DNA of 64,000 nt from Dryococelus australis (taxonomy: Eukaryota; Arthropoda; Insecta; Phasmatodea; Phasmatidae). The stretch is taken from positions 128,315,338-128,379,337 of the forward strand of contig CM057000.1 of the NCBI GenBank assembly GCA_029891345.1, given 5' to 3'. The number at the start of each line of letters is the position of its first letter. Positions within the stretch are counted from its first letter, which is position 1. Below, piece after piece: positions 1 to 11,391 of the stretch. A program made the translations under genes and the position numbers. The notes beneath the pieces were generated by a model. That model did no database searches. It was not told where the DNA came from and saw only the letters and a list, made by a program, of their open reading frames with translations.

Positions 1-734
1 GCAGAAATCCCCTCCCTCGGCCAGTAAACGAGGACGGAAATATTAAACAACGTGCCCGATATTGGCCAATGTAACACTGGGAGCGAGATCTTTTGTCATC
101 TGGGCAGCTGCCCAAGAAGACATGGAGATGGGTATGTCCGGCCGTCGTTCACCGCCTCCTATAATCAGCAACGTGAGCACTGTGAGGACTTTCCAATTAT
201 ATTGTAACAGTTGTGGCGTGCGGTAATAAAACTTAATATAATTAATTAGCATCTTGGTATTCCATTTAAGCTCCCCTGATCAAAAGTCACAAAAATTGCT
301 ATTTTATAATTCTTATGTTCAATAAACACCACCTTATACTGTTGTACTCTGCGTAATCATGGATCATTATTCATCTACGCCAATAGCCACTTCCAGGTAT
401 CATTTGATTTAAAAGATCATTCTTAACAACAGGCGTTGTCCTGCAAAATGACGGGAGGAGTTTGCAGAAAGTGTCGTTGCTTCTCGCGCAAACACTGGCG
501 AAAAATGAACAGTAATACTGCGCATTCACGGTCTGCCCTTGGGGCATGCTACTCGTTAAGATAACACAGTCACAGTCATACATCAGAGTCACCATCACCT
601 TCACAATGCTGGGGTTCCGACGCGCTTATGACTTTCATGGGGACCCATAATGACGCCATTCGTTCTATTAGGTTTTCAGTTTGGGCTCGCACGATTGGGC
701 CCATGTCTCATCCATCGTTATGGTACGGCGTAGG
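1..734. other. Unassigned intergenic DNA
   Basis: Mixed-composition DNA with only short chance reading frames on either strand. I see no recognisable motif, tandem array or transposon terminus. Confidence 0.5.
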
Positions 735-838
735 AACACCTCCCATTCGCGCCTTTTCATTCAGGCGCTGCTCTATACTTACCTCGCTTCACCCACGTCG
801 GCTCTCAAGACCTCGATGTCAAGTGCCGTCCGAATATT
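735..838 (+). repeat. Decayed body fragment of tRNA-derived SINE family 1
   Basis: This stretch aligns by eye, with many mismatches, to the body of the SINE copies at 6.4 and 19.2 kb (those lie on the minus strand). Shared landmarks are the ACCTCCC block, a GCGCTGCTC block, a CCTCG-TTCAC block and a closing CCTCG. The tRNA-like head is not visible. Plus orientation is inferred from the order of these blocks. Confidence 0.4.
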
Positions 839-1082
839 TTTACTCGCTCACTCGACTTCACGAGTTACGATAGCCTTGTGTTGAGGGTGCGATATGCACT
901 CGTTAATAAAACTAGTGTATGAAATTTTTTTCTTGTAGGTTTGAACAATATTTTCAGTTTGTCCGGTTGCATAAAAATACATACATTAAAATTTAAACAT
1001 TTCAAGTAAATTATTTAACACTTATTTAAAAATAATGTTAATTTGAATGCCACAACATGCTATATTAATCAGTTATTTTGGA

Positions 1083-1200
1083 CCGGACTAGCACATGCGA
1101 AAATCTGGGAAAGATCCCAACGGAAATCGAACTCGGTTCGCCCAGGTGGGAAGCGAGTAGTCTAACCACTACACCACCGCAGTCCGTAATGAAATTGATT
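1083..1200 (-). repeat. tRNA-derived SINE head, family 1
   Basis: Read on the minus strand, this begins with a tRNA-like head: an A-box-like TGGTGTAGTGGTTAGA, then CTCGCTTCCCACC, then a B-box-like GAGTTCGATTTC. The same head and spacing recur at 6.6 kb and 19.4 kb. The body seems cut short after the B box. A poly(T) run beside it at 1201-1212 lies at the head side, so it is not clearly the tail. Pol III transcription is known for this class and is inferred here. Confidence 0.75.
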
Positions 1201-1212
1201 TTTTTTTTTTTT

Positions 1213-3078
1213 ATATATTTGTGCTGGATTGTTGAAAACATCACTAGACAGTAACTGTCGCAACATTCATTTTACTTTTGGACTACATAAAAATGGGAGT
1301 CACTTTTCCAACAAGAGATGTAATAATAATTAATAAGTATTATTTCGTATTTATATATATTCTACGTGCGTTTTGAAACTATTGAATTGCTCCCTGTCTT
1401 ATATTAACACATGTCTAATACTTAGCATTCCCTTGCTAACATAGTACTTTGTAAAAATGTGAAACACGGACAATTCTTTTAAAGGTTGTTCATAGTAATG
1501 CAAACACATTTGAAATTAACCTTTAAAATAATTAATTGCTGCCTATAACTACGTATTTATATCGTCTGCAGAATACAACGAGCTCGTAATTAGTTTTAAT
1601 CTAATTAGTGAAAATTATTATAATATTTTTAATTTTCCTAATACTGCAACTATAACATTTATATTCGTGGCTTGTTTTATACACACGAGAGTGTAAATTT
1701 CAGAATTAAAAACGTTTACTCCCCTAAAAAAAATTCCACATTTTCATTTAGATGGCGCATGAAGAAAGCAAGACGGTCCATGTCAAAGGTAATTTTAAAC
1801 ATGTCGAATGGATACCAAATGAAAAGCAAATTGCCCCAAACAGGGCTTTCAAAAGTACATAGTTAAGCTGAACAGCATACACGCACAGTTATCGTATATC
1901 AAACTTCTGTATTACGATAGTCTTGCATTAAAGGTGCGATTTGCACATAACATACGTATCCACAACGCCCTAGGTGGTAATTCTTTGTACACCATGTGCC
2001 TATTTCTTAAAGCAGTAAGTTTAACAAGGGACAAAGCATTCTGCTTTCTAAAATTAATGGCGAAAACGACAAATGACAAGTGCCAAGCTACCGACAAGTG
2101 TATTTTTACATCCTGACAAATGTTTAGTTTCACAAAAGTAGGGGCCTAATTAAAGTGTTGGATTTACCATACAAATACAGTATTTTATGGCAAATGTAGT
2201 GAACATATTTCGTTTTGTGACAAGTTAGTAAACAGGGCATATATTTTTTATACTTTAGTAGTTTTTCCTGTAAAATGTGGTCATCGGCTTACCCGGAAGC
2301 GAGTATTACGACTTTTAAGAAAAAAGGCATGGAAGAGATAAAAGTTATACAGTGACATGCTTGTATAGCCGACCCAAAATGTATTTTAATTCAACGAAAA
2401 ATTCCACGTTACCTCAAACAAGCTTGAGCAAACATTGATTTTAATTGAGCCTAACTCAAGACATGATGAAGCAAGAAGCGACTCGTTTGACATCAAATGT
2501 GATGATTCAGGTAGCCTTTCACTGCCTCAAGCTGTAGGATTTCTGAAGTACCACTATTTTAAGCTGGCCCATTGTTTACTTGAGTCACCTAGATGAAAAA
2601 CTGAGTATGTCCACTGAAATAGAAAACGGCTTTTATTTATAACTTGTGTTCTTTAGACCATTCCAAATTGTCATGTTATTATATATGTATGTGAGCATAT
2701 GAGCTATAATGTATATTAAAGGGTTATTCCATATACAGGAAGTTTTATTAAATAACACGTTCCAAAGGACCGTGGCAGCAGCCCTAGTTTTACGGGCCGC
2801 TGCCAGGGAAACATTTCCTAATTGACAATTTCAGCTGTATATTACATGTCATTCTCAAACACTTAGATTTTTTAGCATGTCAACTTTGATAACCTCATGT
2901 GACATAGTGTGTGTTGACAACTTATCGCTTGAACTATGAACTCTGTATCCTGCAACGTTGCAACTCTGATAAGAGAATGTATACAGACACGTGTTCATGA
3001 CCACTGGCCAGTGATTTATCAGACTTCAAGGAGCTCACCTTACAAAGTGTAATACAATAGGTGGTGCTAACTGTATCA
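1213..3078. other. AT-rich DNA without a recognisable gene
   Basis: About 1.9 kb with no coding frame I can support. A weak match at about 1800-1865, including CAGGGCTTTCAAAAGT, resembles the inner end of the GGCTGTTC MITE family (for example near 45.62 kb). It may be a badly decayed copy. Confidence 0.4.
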
Positions 3079-3603
3079 AGTTACGTTTTAATAACCTGAG
3101 GAGTTTTATGTTATTAAAGCGAACAGGAACGTAGCTAGAGGTGAAGAATGGTTTAATTAAAACATCTTTATAGAAAACCCAAATAAATAACAATTAACAC
3201 AACTCTCTACAATCGTTGAGTTAAAGCTAGAGAGTCAGTTATAATATCTGCCAACCAATTAAGCAGAATCCACGTTATTATTAATTAACTAAATGTATCT
3301 GAACAATTGGAACTTGTTCGCCTTAATCTCGATGCCAAGGGCTGCTTTGCATCACATCTCGGCGGCGGCGATCCACGGTGCGCCCTTCTGCGGTCCTTCT
3401 TGACCCCGCGGCGACTGGCTGGCGTCTGGCCTCGTTACATGTCCCCGAGGCGCTAAATACTCGCCGTGGGTTTACGAACTCAACTCTGTTTCCAAGACGT
3501 CGCTCAGCTTGTGGCCTCGCCCTTATTGCAGCGGTATGTCACTTCTTGTGCGTAGGGTGTCCGTTCTAGCCAGTGTTATGGACATGGCTTGACCACCGTA
3601 ACA
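3079..3603 (-). mobile_element. Solo LTR, family A (copy 1)
   Basis: The minus-strand reading starts TGTTACGGTGGTCAAGCC and ends TTATTAAAACGTAACT, so the expected terminal CA has a one-base change. The same roughly 535-bp unit occurs on the plus strand at 32.5 and 38.0 kb. TG...CA ends, length, and dispersed copies in both orientations fit a solo LTR of a gypsy/Pao-like retrotransposon. The GC-rich first half and AT-rich second half are conserved among copies. I see no internal retroviral-type genes beside it and no clear target duplication. Confidence 0.75.
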
Positions 3604-4230
3604 ACATGCAATAGTACAAGATTCAAGAGTACAAGTGATTTAAATTATTTGGCGAAATTCCCGTACAGATGCAAAACTCTGTTCTCTAACAGTGCAGAAA
3701 AAAAAACTATTCATTTCAAACTACCACTTTAGGAGCAAGACTAAATATGTCCTAGGAAAAGTAGAAATATGTTGCCAGAAGATAAACTGATTTAATCCAA
3801 TACTTGTTTAATTTTAGTAAATTTCATTTCACTTTATTTGTGAATTAAGACAGACCAGAGCAGTACAATACAGTGCAATTTTTGTCACTTGATTATCATG
3901 AAGTTGGCTACTCTGTGAACAGCTGGAATTACTTAAAAGTAATATTGTTTTTAACCAATTCATGAGTCAGATTATAAAACAGATTATTAGGCTACATTCT
4001 AAGTAAAAAAAAAAGGCTTATTAGATCACTTTCATTTTTGTGTCTCTGTAAGTATGTGTGTATATATATGCGTGTTCTGTGTGTCTATGCACGTCCCATC
4101 CCCCCTCCCCCCACTGTTTTCAATATATGAACGCGTGAACCGAATTTATCCGAACTCTGTACACATATATTACTAAGTAAGGACACCTGACTTTTTATAG
4201 TTTTAAACTACGCCAGGCACTTAAAGTGGC
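3604..4230. other. Unassigned AT-rich DNA
   Basis: No gene, tandem repeat or transposon end recognised. A TG/TA-rich microsatellite-like patch lies at about 4050-4085. Confidence 0.4.
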
Positions 4231-5060
4231 CATTTTAAATTATCGTGGGATATATCGTATCTCGGAAACCATTCAACTGATTTAAACCAAATTTCGTATG
4301 CTGACTGTTCAAGATGTACGTATCAAATTTAGCTGTGAATATAGCTGTTGGTCTGCCATTTCGGAAGATGGAGTCACATGAAAAATAAAGCTTTTACGTT
4401 ATATCTGGAAAACTACTCGACCATTTTTCGCTCAATTTGGCACGTAAGTATGTAAGCACGTAAGCTATGATAGGCCAGGTAAGTATAAATAATTAAACTT
4501 TATTGAACACTTATTTTCAAAATGGCGGCCATATAAATATTTTAGGTTTATTTGGCATAGCTACGATACCGTTTGACCAATTTCAACCAAATTTTGTACG
4601 CTGACAGTATCTATTGCAAGCATCATATAAGCCTAAAAGCAACCACTTGTAATATGTCAGGAAACGATTGACAGATTCCTACCGAATTTGCCAAACAAGA
4701 CGTACTGCCGCAGTTGATATGTACATATATGTTTCAATTATGTCAGACACTTAAAAAAAACCGGTGTAAATCTAGCACAGTGTGCTATAGCATCGAAACA
4801 GTGTCATCAATTACAACTTAACTTTGTATGTTAGGAGTATGTATAACAATAATTAAATTTGTCTACGCAGAGTGTCTTTTGTCCTCCATTTTGCAAGATA
4901 GTGTCATACGAATAAATAATATTTTTATGCCATATCTCTGGATACAATTCACAGATTCCTACCAAATATGGCAAACAAGGGGCAAGCACAGCTGAGACGG
5001 TTGAGAAACACAAATGTTCCTGCTGGTCGCTTTCAGAAACAAAAGTACCACTTCCTGTCA
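4231..5060. repeat. Decayed tandem repeat array, about 150-bp period
   Basis: A loosely conserved block recurs near 4253, 4402, 4556, 4657 and 4930. It has the form ATATCTCGGAAA, then a run like GACCGATTTCAACCAAATTTGG. The intervening parts repeat phrases such as AAAATGGCGGCCAT and CAGGCACTTATTTTC. Similar blocks occur at 5.87-6.06, 16.76-17.69, 60.8 and 62.9-63.1 kb. Units are too diverged for a fixed period. This may be an old satellite or an element with internal repeats; no coding potential is evident. Confidence 0.6.
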
Positions 5061-5870
5061 TTCGTCACTTTAATTACTACTTGCTTTCCATTCGTCAAAC
5101 TCGTCAGTTTTAAAAATAGGCCCCCGGTGCGCACTGGTCGAGAACAACTGAGTTAAGGTCTTTAGCGTCAATGAGGGAGAAGCGATCTAGAACTACAGCA
5201 GAGGTGGAATGTGTGCCCATGTACGACCAGACGATTGGAAACAAATACAATATAACACCGACTTCCAACGACACAGCTATGTCCCAAGTCCTTGGCACAA
5301 TCAACATATACATATGCCACCAAAACTTATGCACGAAATGGAATAATAAGGAAACAATTACTAAAAGACCCGGTACAAGCAAATAACGACATAAGTTACA
5401 CAAAGAACAAATGATCTTAAAAAGCCAAATAAGAAACGTTAATAGATTATCATGCTGGGTGACCGCACATGGCACGAAAGAGAGAATATATCTAAATAAT
5501 ATATATAATGAAATACACGACTTACTTGTATAATAAAACATATAGGCCAAGAGGAATACTTAATTGTATATAAATAAAAGACGTGAATTGTAGTGTGTGG
5601 CCATTAAATCTCTTTTTTCTATATATTCATTATTTATTTTCTTTCGAAAACGAAAAGTAAACAAACGACTGTTTTCTGAACAAACAACTATTTTCCTTTC
5701 TTTCAAAATAAATTAACGGCAGTTTAAAAAAGAGAGAGCGCAACACAACATACTGTTTAAATTACATTATGATTCAGTAATTAATATCTATAACATTAAA
5801 ACAAAATAAAAAAAATTAAATGTTTCTGTCATGACACAAAATTGACGCTTATTTTTCAAAACTTTTTTTT
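5061..5870. other. Unassigned DNA
   Basis: Contains a 146-codon open frame on the minus strand (5110-5550). It is leucine/valine-rich, has no recognisable domain, and reads like AT-rich chance sequence. I do not call it a gene. Confidence 0.4.
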
Positions 5871-6109
5871 TAGACTGTTTTGTAAGATAGCTCTGATTAT
5901 GTAAATAATGTTTTCACGCCAGATATTGGGGACCAAAGAACCTATTTCCACCAAGTTCTTCAAAAAAGTTGAGCTTTGGTTTGTCATGTAAACGTACGTG
6001 TTTAATAAAGTGGCTCAGACGCATATTTACATAATGTGGGTTTTGTAAATATTTCAGGTTAGTGAACACTATAATTCGAAACATTATACTGATTGAATCC
6101 CAAGTTTAT

Positions 6110-6245
6110 GCTCCGAATCCTACCCCCCATGATGTAGTTGTGTACGCTCTAGCTTATTTTAACGAGATTTTCTGGATTCGAGTCCCAGGTAAGGCATGTG
6201 CGTATTTGTAATTGTCTTGGTACTATAGCATACGTTTCTGGTTTC
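6110..6245 (+). repeat. tRNA-derived SINE, family 2 (copy 1)
   Basis: A B-box-like GGATTCGAGTCCC is followed by AGGTAAGGCATGTG and CGTATTTG. The same order appears on the minus strand at 60.6 kb and, less exactly, at 48.05 kb. The A-box side (about 6125-6160) is badly decayed. Confidence 0.6.
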
Positions 6246-6394
6246 ATCTTCAATGACATTCCTGTCAACGAGACATCAAGGCCTACCTACCGTCTAAGGT
6301 TTTAAGAACTTCACTAAAAAATCATTAGCACATATGAAGAGGAAGTTAGGTTCAGTTATGTCTTAATTTGCGAAGAGTAGTTCATCGTCTCAAA

Positions 6395-6665
6395 ATAGAC
6401 TTTGAGCCGCAATGGAGAAAATGGAGAGCTTTGGGTGGCCCTCAACAACGAGGAAGAGGGTGGAGAGTTAGAAATGGAGCAACGCTGGGAACGTAAAAGC
6501 GGTGGGAAACGGGAGATCCCGGAGGAAACCCGTCGACGGGTGGCATCGTCCGGCACGAACCCCGCGTACGAAAATCCAGGCGAGACCCCGCCAGGAGTCG
6601 AATGCATTTCGTCTCGGTGGGAGGCGAGCGCCCTAACCACTACACCACTGTGGACCCCGCTGAGC
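6395..6665 (-). repeat. tRNA-derived SINE, family 1 (near full length)
   Basis: On the minus strand it reads: GGGGTCCACAGTGGTGTAGTGG (A-box region), CGCTCGCCTCCCACC, a B-box-like TTCGACTCCTGGCGG, then a GC-rich body ending near CTCGTTGTTGAGGGCCACCC. It aligns along its whole length to 19155-19415. The long open frames on both strands here are a by-product of the GC-rich SINE body and are not genes. Confidence 0.8.
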
Positions 6666-6737
6666 TGCACAATGACAGCCAATGCCGACGAGTACAAAAC
6701 TGAATAAGATCGCACATTTTACTGGGCCTTGTACCTA

Positions 6738-6999
6738 CACTCTAAGAAATTATTCAGCTATTTACCACACCAGTGTACACGCTTAGTGAGAAAGCAGGAA
6801 TGGTAATGGTTTCCCCTATACGTTCATTGTAGCGTTCCTACGTTTGCAAATTCATAGGCAAGTTCCCAACTTTGTATAGCTGTGATGGTAAACATTCCTA
6901 AATATGCAGCTTGATGTGTGATATTATGATCATACAGTGTATAGGTTAAAATTTTCATTTGCAGTTTAGGACGTTTACCAGACAATTTTTTTTACAGTG
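6738..6999 (+). mobile_element. CACTG-ended MITE (copy 1)
   Basis: A 262-bp non-coding element bounded by CACTCTAAGAAATTATTC and, in inverse, CACTGTAAAAAAAATTGTC. A second copy lies at 18831-19088 with the same internal order (CACCAGTGTA, CGCTTAGTGAGAAAGCAGGAATGG, GCAGCTTGATGTGTG). TA lies on both sides, consistent with a 2-bp target duplication. The termini match those of the longer elements at 42.6 and 56.5 kb. Assignment to a CMC/EnSpm-like group is inference from the CACTG ends. Confidence 0.7.
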
Positions 7000-7692
7000 T
7001 ACTGTCTTCTCTCCGTCCTAAGCGATGTGATGCACAACGGTCGCTGTTTGACAATTTTGTTTATTTTCTTGAAACTCCATACATTATGTATGTATGTGTA
7101 TATCCGATTAAACTTTTGAGTATTTTAATGTCTTATGTAAAGATTGCGTTCCATACGTCTTTGTTTTCCTTACGGGACAAGAAACATGTTGAACACAAAT
7201 TGTGCAAATATATTATTGGAAAATGGTACAGTAAGAAATAAACGTGCGCGTCAGAGAGTCGATTTATACGTTGTGAACGTACGTAGCTGCTCGTCTTTTC
7301 TAGCTATTAGAAAATGAATCATCAATATGTAGTGATGCTTTGACTGAGATAAATAAGGGACCAAGATCCACATCTTTGCCGCCAGGTGGCCGATGGATCA
7401 GAAACTGCAGGGGAATTTATGTCTCCAGCTACACTGGCGAGAAGTCGCGAGAAGGGCGAATGTTTGGAAAACATATATCACGTGTAGAGACGAGTCAAAT
7501 TTCCCTTGTTATTTAAAGAGACCTGATGCGCATGCGAATTTGTATCGTTTTTTTGGATCGGATTAGAGTTTGTTTTGGCACGAGCATGTGCAGCTCTGGA
7601 CCAAAAGAAAGCAATTAACTACGGGATGGCCCAGAATCGTCCAGCCAGGTCGGAAATTAAATTGAAACTTTTCTAAAGGTGGCTACTCATGT

Positions 7693-7695
<3 letters not shown>
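7000..7695. other. Unassigned DNA
   Basis: No coding frame or repeat recognised between the MITE and the poly(T) tract. Confidence 0.4.

Positions 7696-7747
<52 letters not shown>
7696..7747. repeat. 52-base poly(T) tract
   Basis: Uninterrupted T run. It could be the poly(A) tail of a minus-strand retroposon, but I cannot recognise a retroposon body on its right side. Confidence 0.9.
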
Positions 7748-7750
<3 letters not shown>

Positions 7751-8271
7751 CGCTGTTGCGTCCTGCGTTTTTGGAGGAATGTTTAAATATTCGTCAATAA
7801 TTGAAAGGATAATTTTCATTTGTCTTCTAACGAACACTATTTTTTTTTTTCTTTTGCTAGATACCGCTGTGTTCGTGGAAAATATATTAGGAATCTCCAC
7901 AGCACTGTTCTGAACGTTTTCACTCATAAACAATACCTATAATATTTCACTTCATGTTATTAAAGTGGACATAAAGCATCTGCGAAATAAATGACATACT
8001 AATGGGAAGACGCTGTTACATGGAAGGCAGCGGGAATGCTCAATGAGTAGCAACATTGAATAGTCTCTGCAGTGCATGATAATGCTCTGTAGAATGAAGC
8101 TCGTATGTGGGAAACTGTAATTTAGACTTACGTATTTAAACACCAAATGTATCCTTTCGATCATCTAGCTTACTTTAATTTCTTTCCTGTAGTTTTATTG
8201 GATTTGTTTACGTAATTTTCGATACTGAAACGACACACTCCGGAACGTTTAGTAAGTCGAGTCTCAAGCTA

Positions 8272-8508
8272 TAGGCTGTTCACGGTAAAGTGAGCATTTT
8301 TGACGCCCTAGTTACTTTTTTCCTTTCAGCAATATTTAGTCCTTTAAACACTTTTTTAAATAGTTAATACCATGTTAATTATAAGCACAGTGTGTATATT
8401 CCACAACATTTGGAAGTTAACATCTAAAGCTAAAACTAAATATATTTATTAACTATTATTCCAAATGAGAGGGTGTTTAAATGTGCTCACTTTACCGCGA
8501 ACAGCCTA
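8272..8508. mobile_element. GGCTGTTC MITE (copy A, short form)
   Basis: Inverted termini TAGGCTGTTCACGGTAAAGT and its near-perfect complement ACTTTACCGCGAACAGCCTA bound about 237 bp of AT-rich non-coding DNA. TA dinucleotides flank both ends, as for Tc1/mariner-type elements. At least six further copies lie in the window. Movement would depend on a transposase supplied elsewhere. Confidence 0.85.
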
Positions 8509-8620
8509 TACTTGCATTCACCTTAGCCTTTCCTAATAGTTTTCACTCATGCCACACTCAGAACATACAAATGTGAAGGCAGTTTAACATTATGCGGACT
8601 GGAAGTCTGCAATTTCGTTC

Positions 8621-8788
8621 TAAGCAGTTTGGTACGTGTTTGATGAGTTTAGTATATCTGTAGCCTTTGCGTCGTTTTACTGTATACAGTATGGCCTGTG
8701 GACCTAAGCAGTTTGGTACGTGTTTGATGAGTTTAGTATATCTGTAGCCTTTGCGTCGTTTTACTGTATACAGTATGGCCTGTGGACC
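8621..8788. repeat. Exact tandem duplication of 84 bp
   Basis: The unit beginning TAAGCAGTTTGGTACGTG is repeated once, with no mismatch that I can see, at 8621-8704 and 8705-8788. Perfect identity suggests a recent event or an assembly artefact. Confidence 0.95.
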
Positions 8789-9242
8789 TAAGAGTTTAGT
8801 GTGAACGGCACGTCAGGTGCGGTCTGTGTGGGTTCTAGCAATGGAATTGGTCACGTTGTTGGTATGTTGGAATATTTGTGTGGTGTTTGATATCGTATTG
8901 CCAGTATAGAAGTGTGCTTCGTGCGTGGGCATGGTTGTTATAGTCCGTACATGAATGTGTAGGTATTGTCGTTCTGTAGGTAGGCTTGGTGCTATCGCTA
9001 AAATGAGTATATGTTAGGTATCATCGGTACGGCCGGAGAGAGAGGCAGATAGGCAGATAGACAGGGGGATAGAGAGATAGAGAGGGGGATATGAAGATAG
9101 AGGGATAGAGATATAAAGTTATATATATATATATAGATTTAGATGTAGAGTTGTGTGTATATGCTGTATATACACAGACATATATAAAGTTGGATATATA
9201 TATATATATATAGAGAGAGAGACAGAGAGATAGAGAGAGAGA
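8789..9242. repeat. GT-rich DNA grading into GA/GATA/TA microsatellites
   Basis: The left part (8789-9030) is TG-rich and unassigned. From about 9036 there are runs of AGATAG, GAGAGA and TATATA. The GA-rich tract touches the left end of the large inverted-repeat element, and another GA-rich tract touches its right end at 16724. Confidence 0.8.
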
Positions 9243-11255
9243 AGTGCGATAATGTTCCTTCGGGGACATCAGGCTTCAGGCAGTGGATCGGTGGATCTGA
9301 CCTTGGATGACGTCACCGGCCGCCATGTTCGTTTTTTTTCCCCCCCAAAAATCGCTCATTTTCACACGAAATCGTATGTTTTATCCCTAAAATTCCTTAA
9401 AATTTCATTTTTTCCCTACAAATTTCTCATTTTTCAATAAAAATTTCCCTTTTTTTTTTTAATTTCCCGTTTTCCCTAAAAAGTGCGGGAACGTACTCCT
9501 CGATATGGATTAGACATCCCAAACTCTGCCGCGTTTTGTGGAGTCGATAAAAATATAATTGATATTAATAAATTATTTTTATAAAATTAAATACATTTTT
9601 TAAATTCGAAATTTTAAGACATAAGTATTAAGTGTTGTATATCACCGGACTCGCCTTTTCTAGTTGCATACGATCGCGATATCATAATATAATTATTTTA
9701 AGAGATAATTCATTTTATTTTTAAACATATTTTTTTAATTTAAATATATTTTTAATTTAAAAATTTAGAGACATATGTATTAAGTGTTGTGTACCACCGT
9801 GCTGCCTTATTCCATGCTCTCTCATTCCACCTCTTTCTCTCATTATATCGATTTCTGTCATGTATCTCTCTTTTTCTCTTCCCATTCCTTTCTCTTATTA
9901 CATTTCTTTCTCTCCTTTCTCTTTCATCCCATCTCTTTCATTTCTCTCTCTCTTGCCTCCTGATTCAGTATCTTTCTTTCATTTCATATCTTCTCTTATT
10001 CCATCTATTTCTCTCCTTTCTCTTTCATTCCATCTATCGTGTCTCTCTCTCTCTCTCTTTCCTCTCTTTCTTTCTCTATTTCTCTCCTGTCTCTCTATCA
10101 GTCCATAAGTTTCCTTGGAGTCCTCCCATTTTTGTTGTTTCATTTCTCTCTTTCATTCTCTCATTCCATCTCTTTATCTCCATCTCTCTCTCTTCTCTTA
10201 TTCCATCTCTTGTCTCTCATTCCTTTTTCTCTTTTGTCTCTCTTTGTTTCTCTATTTCGCTTCTCTCTTGTCTCTATATCAGTCCATAAGTTTCCTCGGA
10301 GTCCTCCCATTTTCTGTTGTTTCATTTCACTCTTTCATTCCATCTTGTCTTTCACTCTACATCTTTGTTTATATTTATCTCTCGCCTTTGGTTCGACACC
10401 ATTCGTTCGACCATTCTTTCACACTTGTTCGATTAGTCACATTTGCTCCACAAATAACTTATACAAGTTTGATTAGTCTCTTTACTCCTCTGATTACTAA
10501 CACTTGTTCGTATTTTGTCGCATTTGCTCCACTCCACCATCTACATAGTTCCTTCATCGCCTACTAGAGTGCACGAATCGACAGTGCGTATATTTATTTA
10601 CGAATTTAAATATGTAATTTTCCGTACACGAGAAGGCATATAAAAATTATTGTAAAGTACATTCCAGGCAGGACTTTGTAAAACATATTCTACTTTCAAT
10701 ACTTTATATTTCGAAAAACAATATTTTGTCTTAATATTTTACTTTATTCAATTCGTTTGTACATTCGTCGCCCAAACTTGTAACCACATATGCATCACCA
10801 CGCAGACAGGCCGCGACTCAGTTGTGACAGGTCCGCCAGGACAGACAGCCTGCAGCGACCTGCCATAGTGACCTCATCTGTATGCACGAGCAGTGACGTC
10901 AGCAACAGACGTCGCTTGGGAAAGAAACAACTGCTTGCTACCTTAAGCGATCGCACTGGGCTATCGGCCCTGCCAATCAGACATCCAGGAAGCGATGCAT
11001 TAATAAATAAGTAGAATTATTTAAATATATTTCTTATCATTTGAATATTGCCTAAAAAAAATATCCTTTGAAAATTACAGTAATAAATGTATTTTGTAAT
11101 GTAAAATTCAATATAAAAAGCTCGAATTTTCTCAATTTCACACTTTCAAAATACAGCTGGTAAAAAATTTAAAAAAAAACATGTATATTTCTCATACCAG
11201 GACAGGATTCGATTTTGGAACTTTGATGTCTGAACTGTGGGCAGTGGTCTACATG
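9243..11255 (+). repeat. Left inverted arm of the 7.5-kb element
   Basis: Sub-parts: outer end with a palindromic GACGTC (TGACGTCA-type) site at 9308-9315; a C/T-rich, TTTCCC-iterated stretch (9330-9480); an AT-rich stretch; a strongly CT-biased block (9789-10560); then a GC-richer block (10790-11010) with a second TGACGTCA site. Inside the CT block a 181-bp segment that includes CAGTCCATAAGTTTCCT is duplicated (10099 and 10280). The right arm has the same duplication, so it predates arm divergence or was homogenised. Long serine/leucine/phenylalanine-rich reading frames here are translations of TCTC-rich DNA, not genes. Confidence 0.85.
11178..11255 (-). repeat. tRNA-Arg-like remnant at inner end of left arm
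   Basis: The complement corresponds to the tRNA-like sequence at 14599-14668, with matching phrases such as TCAAAGTTCC and GAATCCTGTCC. It is more decayed than its partner and could not fold as a functional tRNA. Confidence 0.55.
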
Positions 11256-11337
11256 ACTTATAGTTTGAGGTACGAGTAAATTTAGTCTGGTGTTGAGTAG
11301 TAGAGATAATATTCTGCAAAAGAAAGCGGTGATCTAT

Positions 11338-11391
<54 letters not shown>

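Noticed and set aside
6356-6715. 119-codon minus frame and overlapping 101-codon plus frame
   Set aside because: They coincide with a GC-rich SINE body that recurs at 19.2 kb.
7673-7933. Lysine-rich 86-codon minus frame
   Set aside because: Its lysine run is the complement of the 52-base poly(T) tract.
9789-10567. Long open frames rich in Ser, Leu and Phe
   Set aside because: They are translations of CT-biased arm DNA, open in several frames, and mirrored in the right arm on the other strand.
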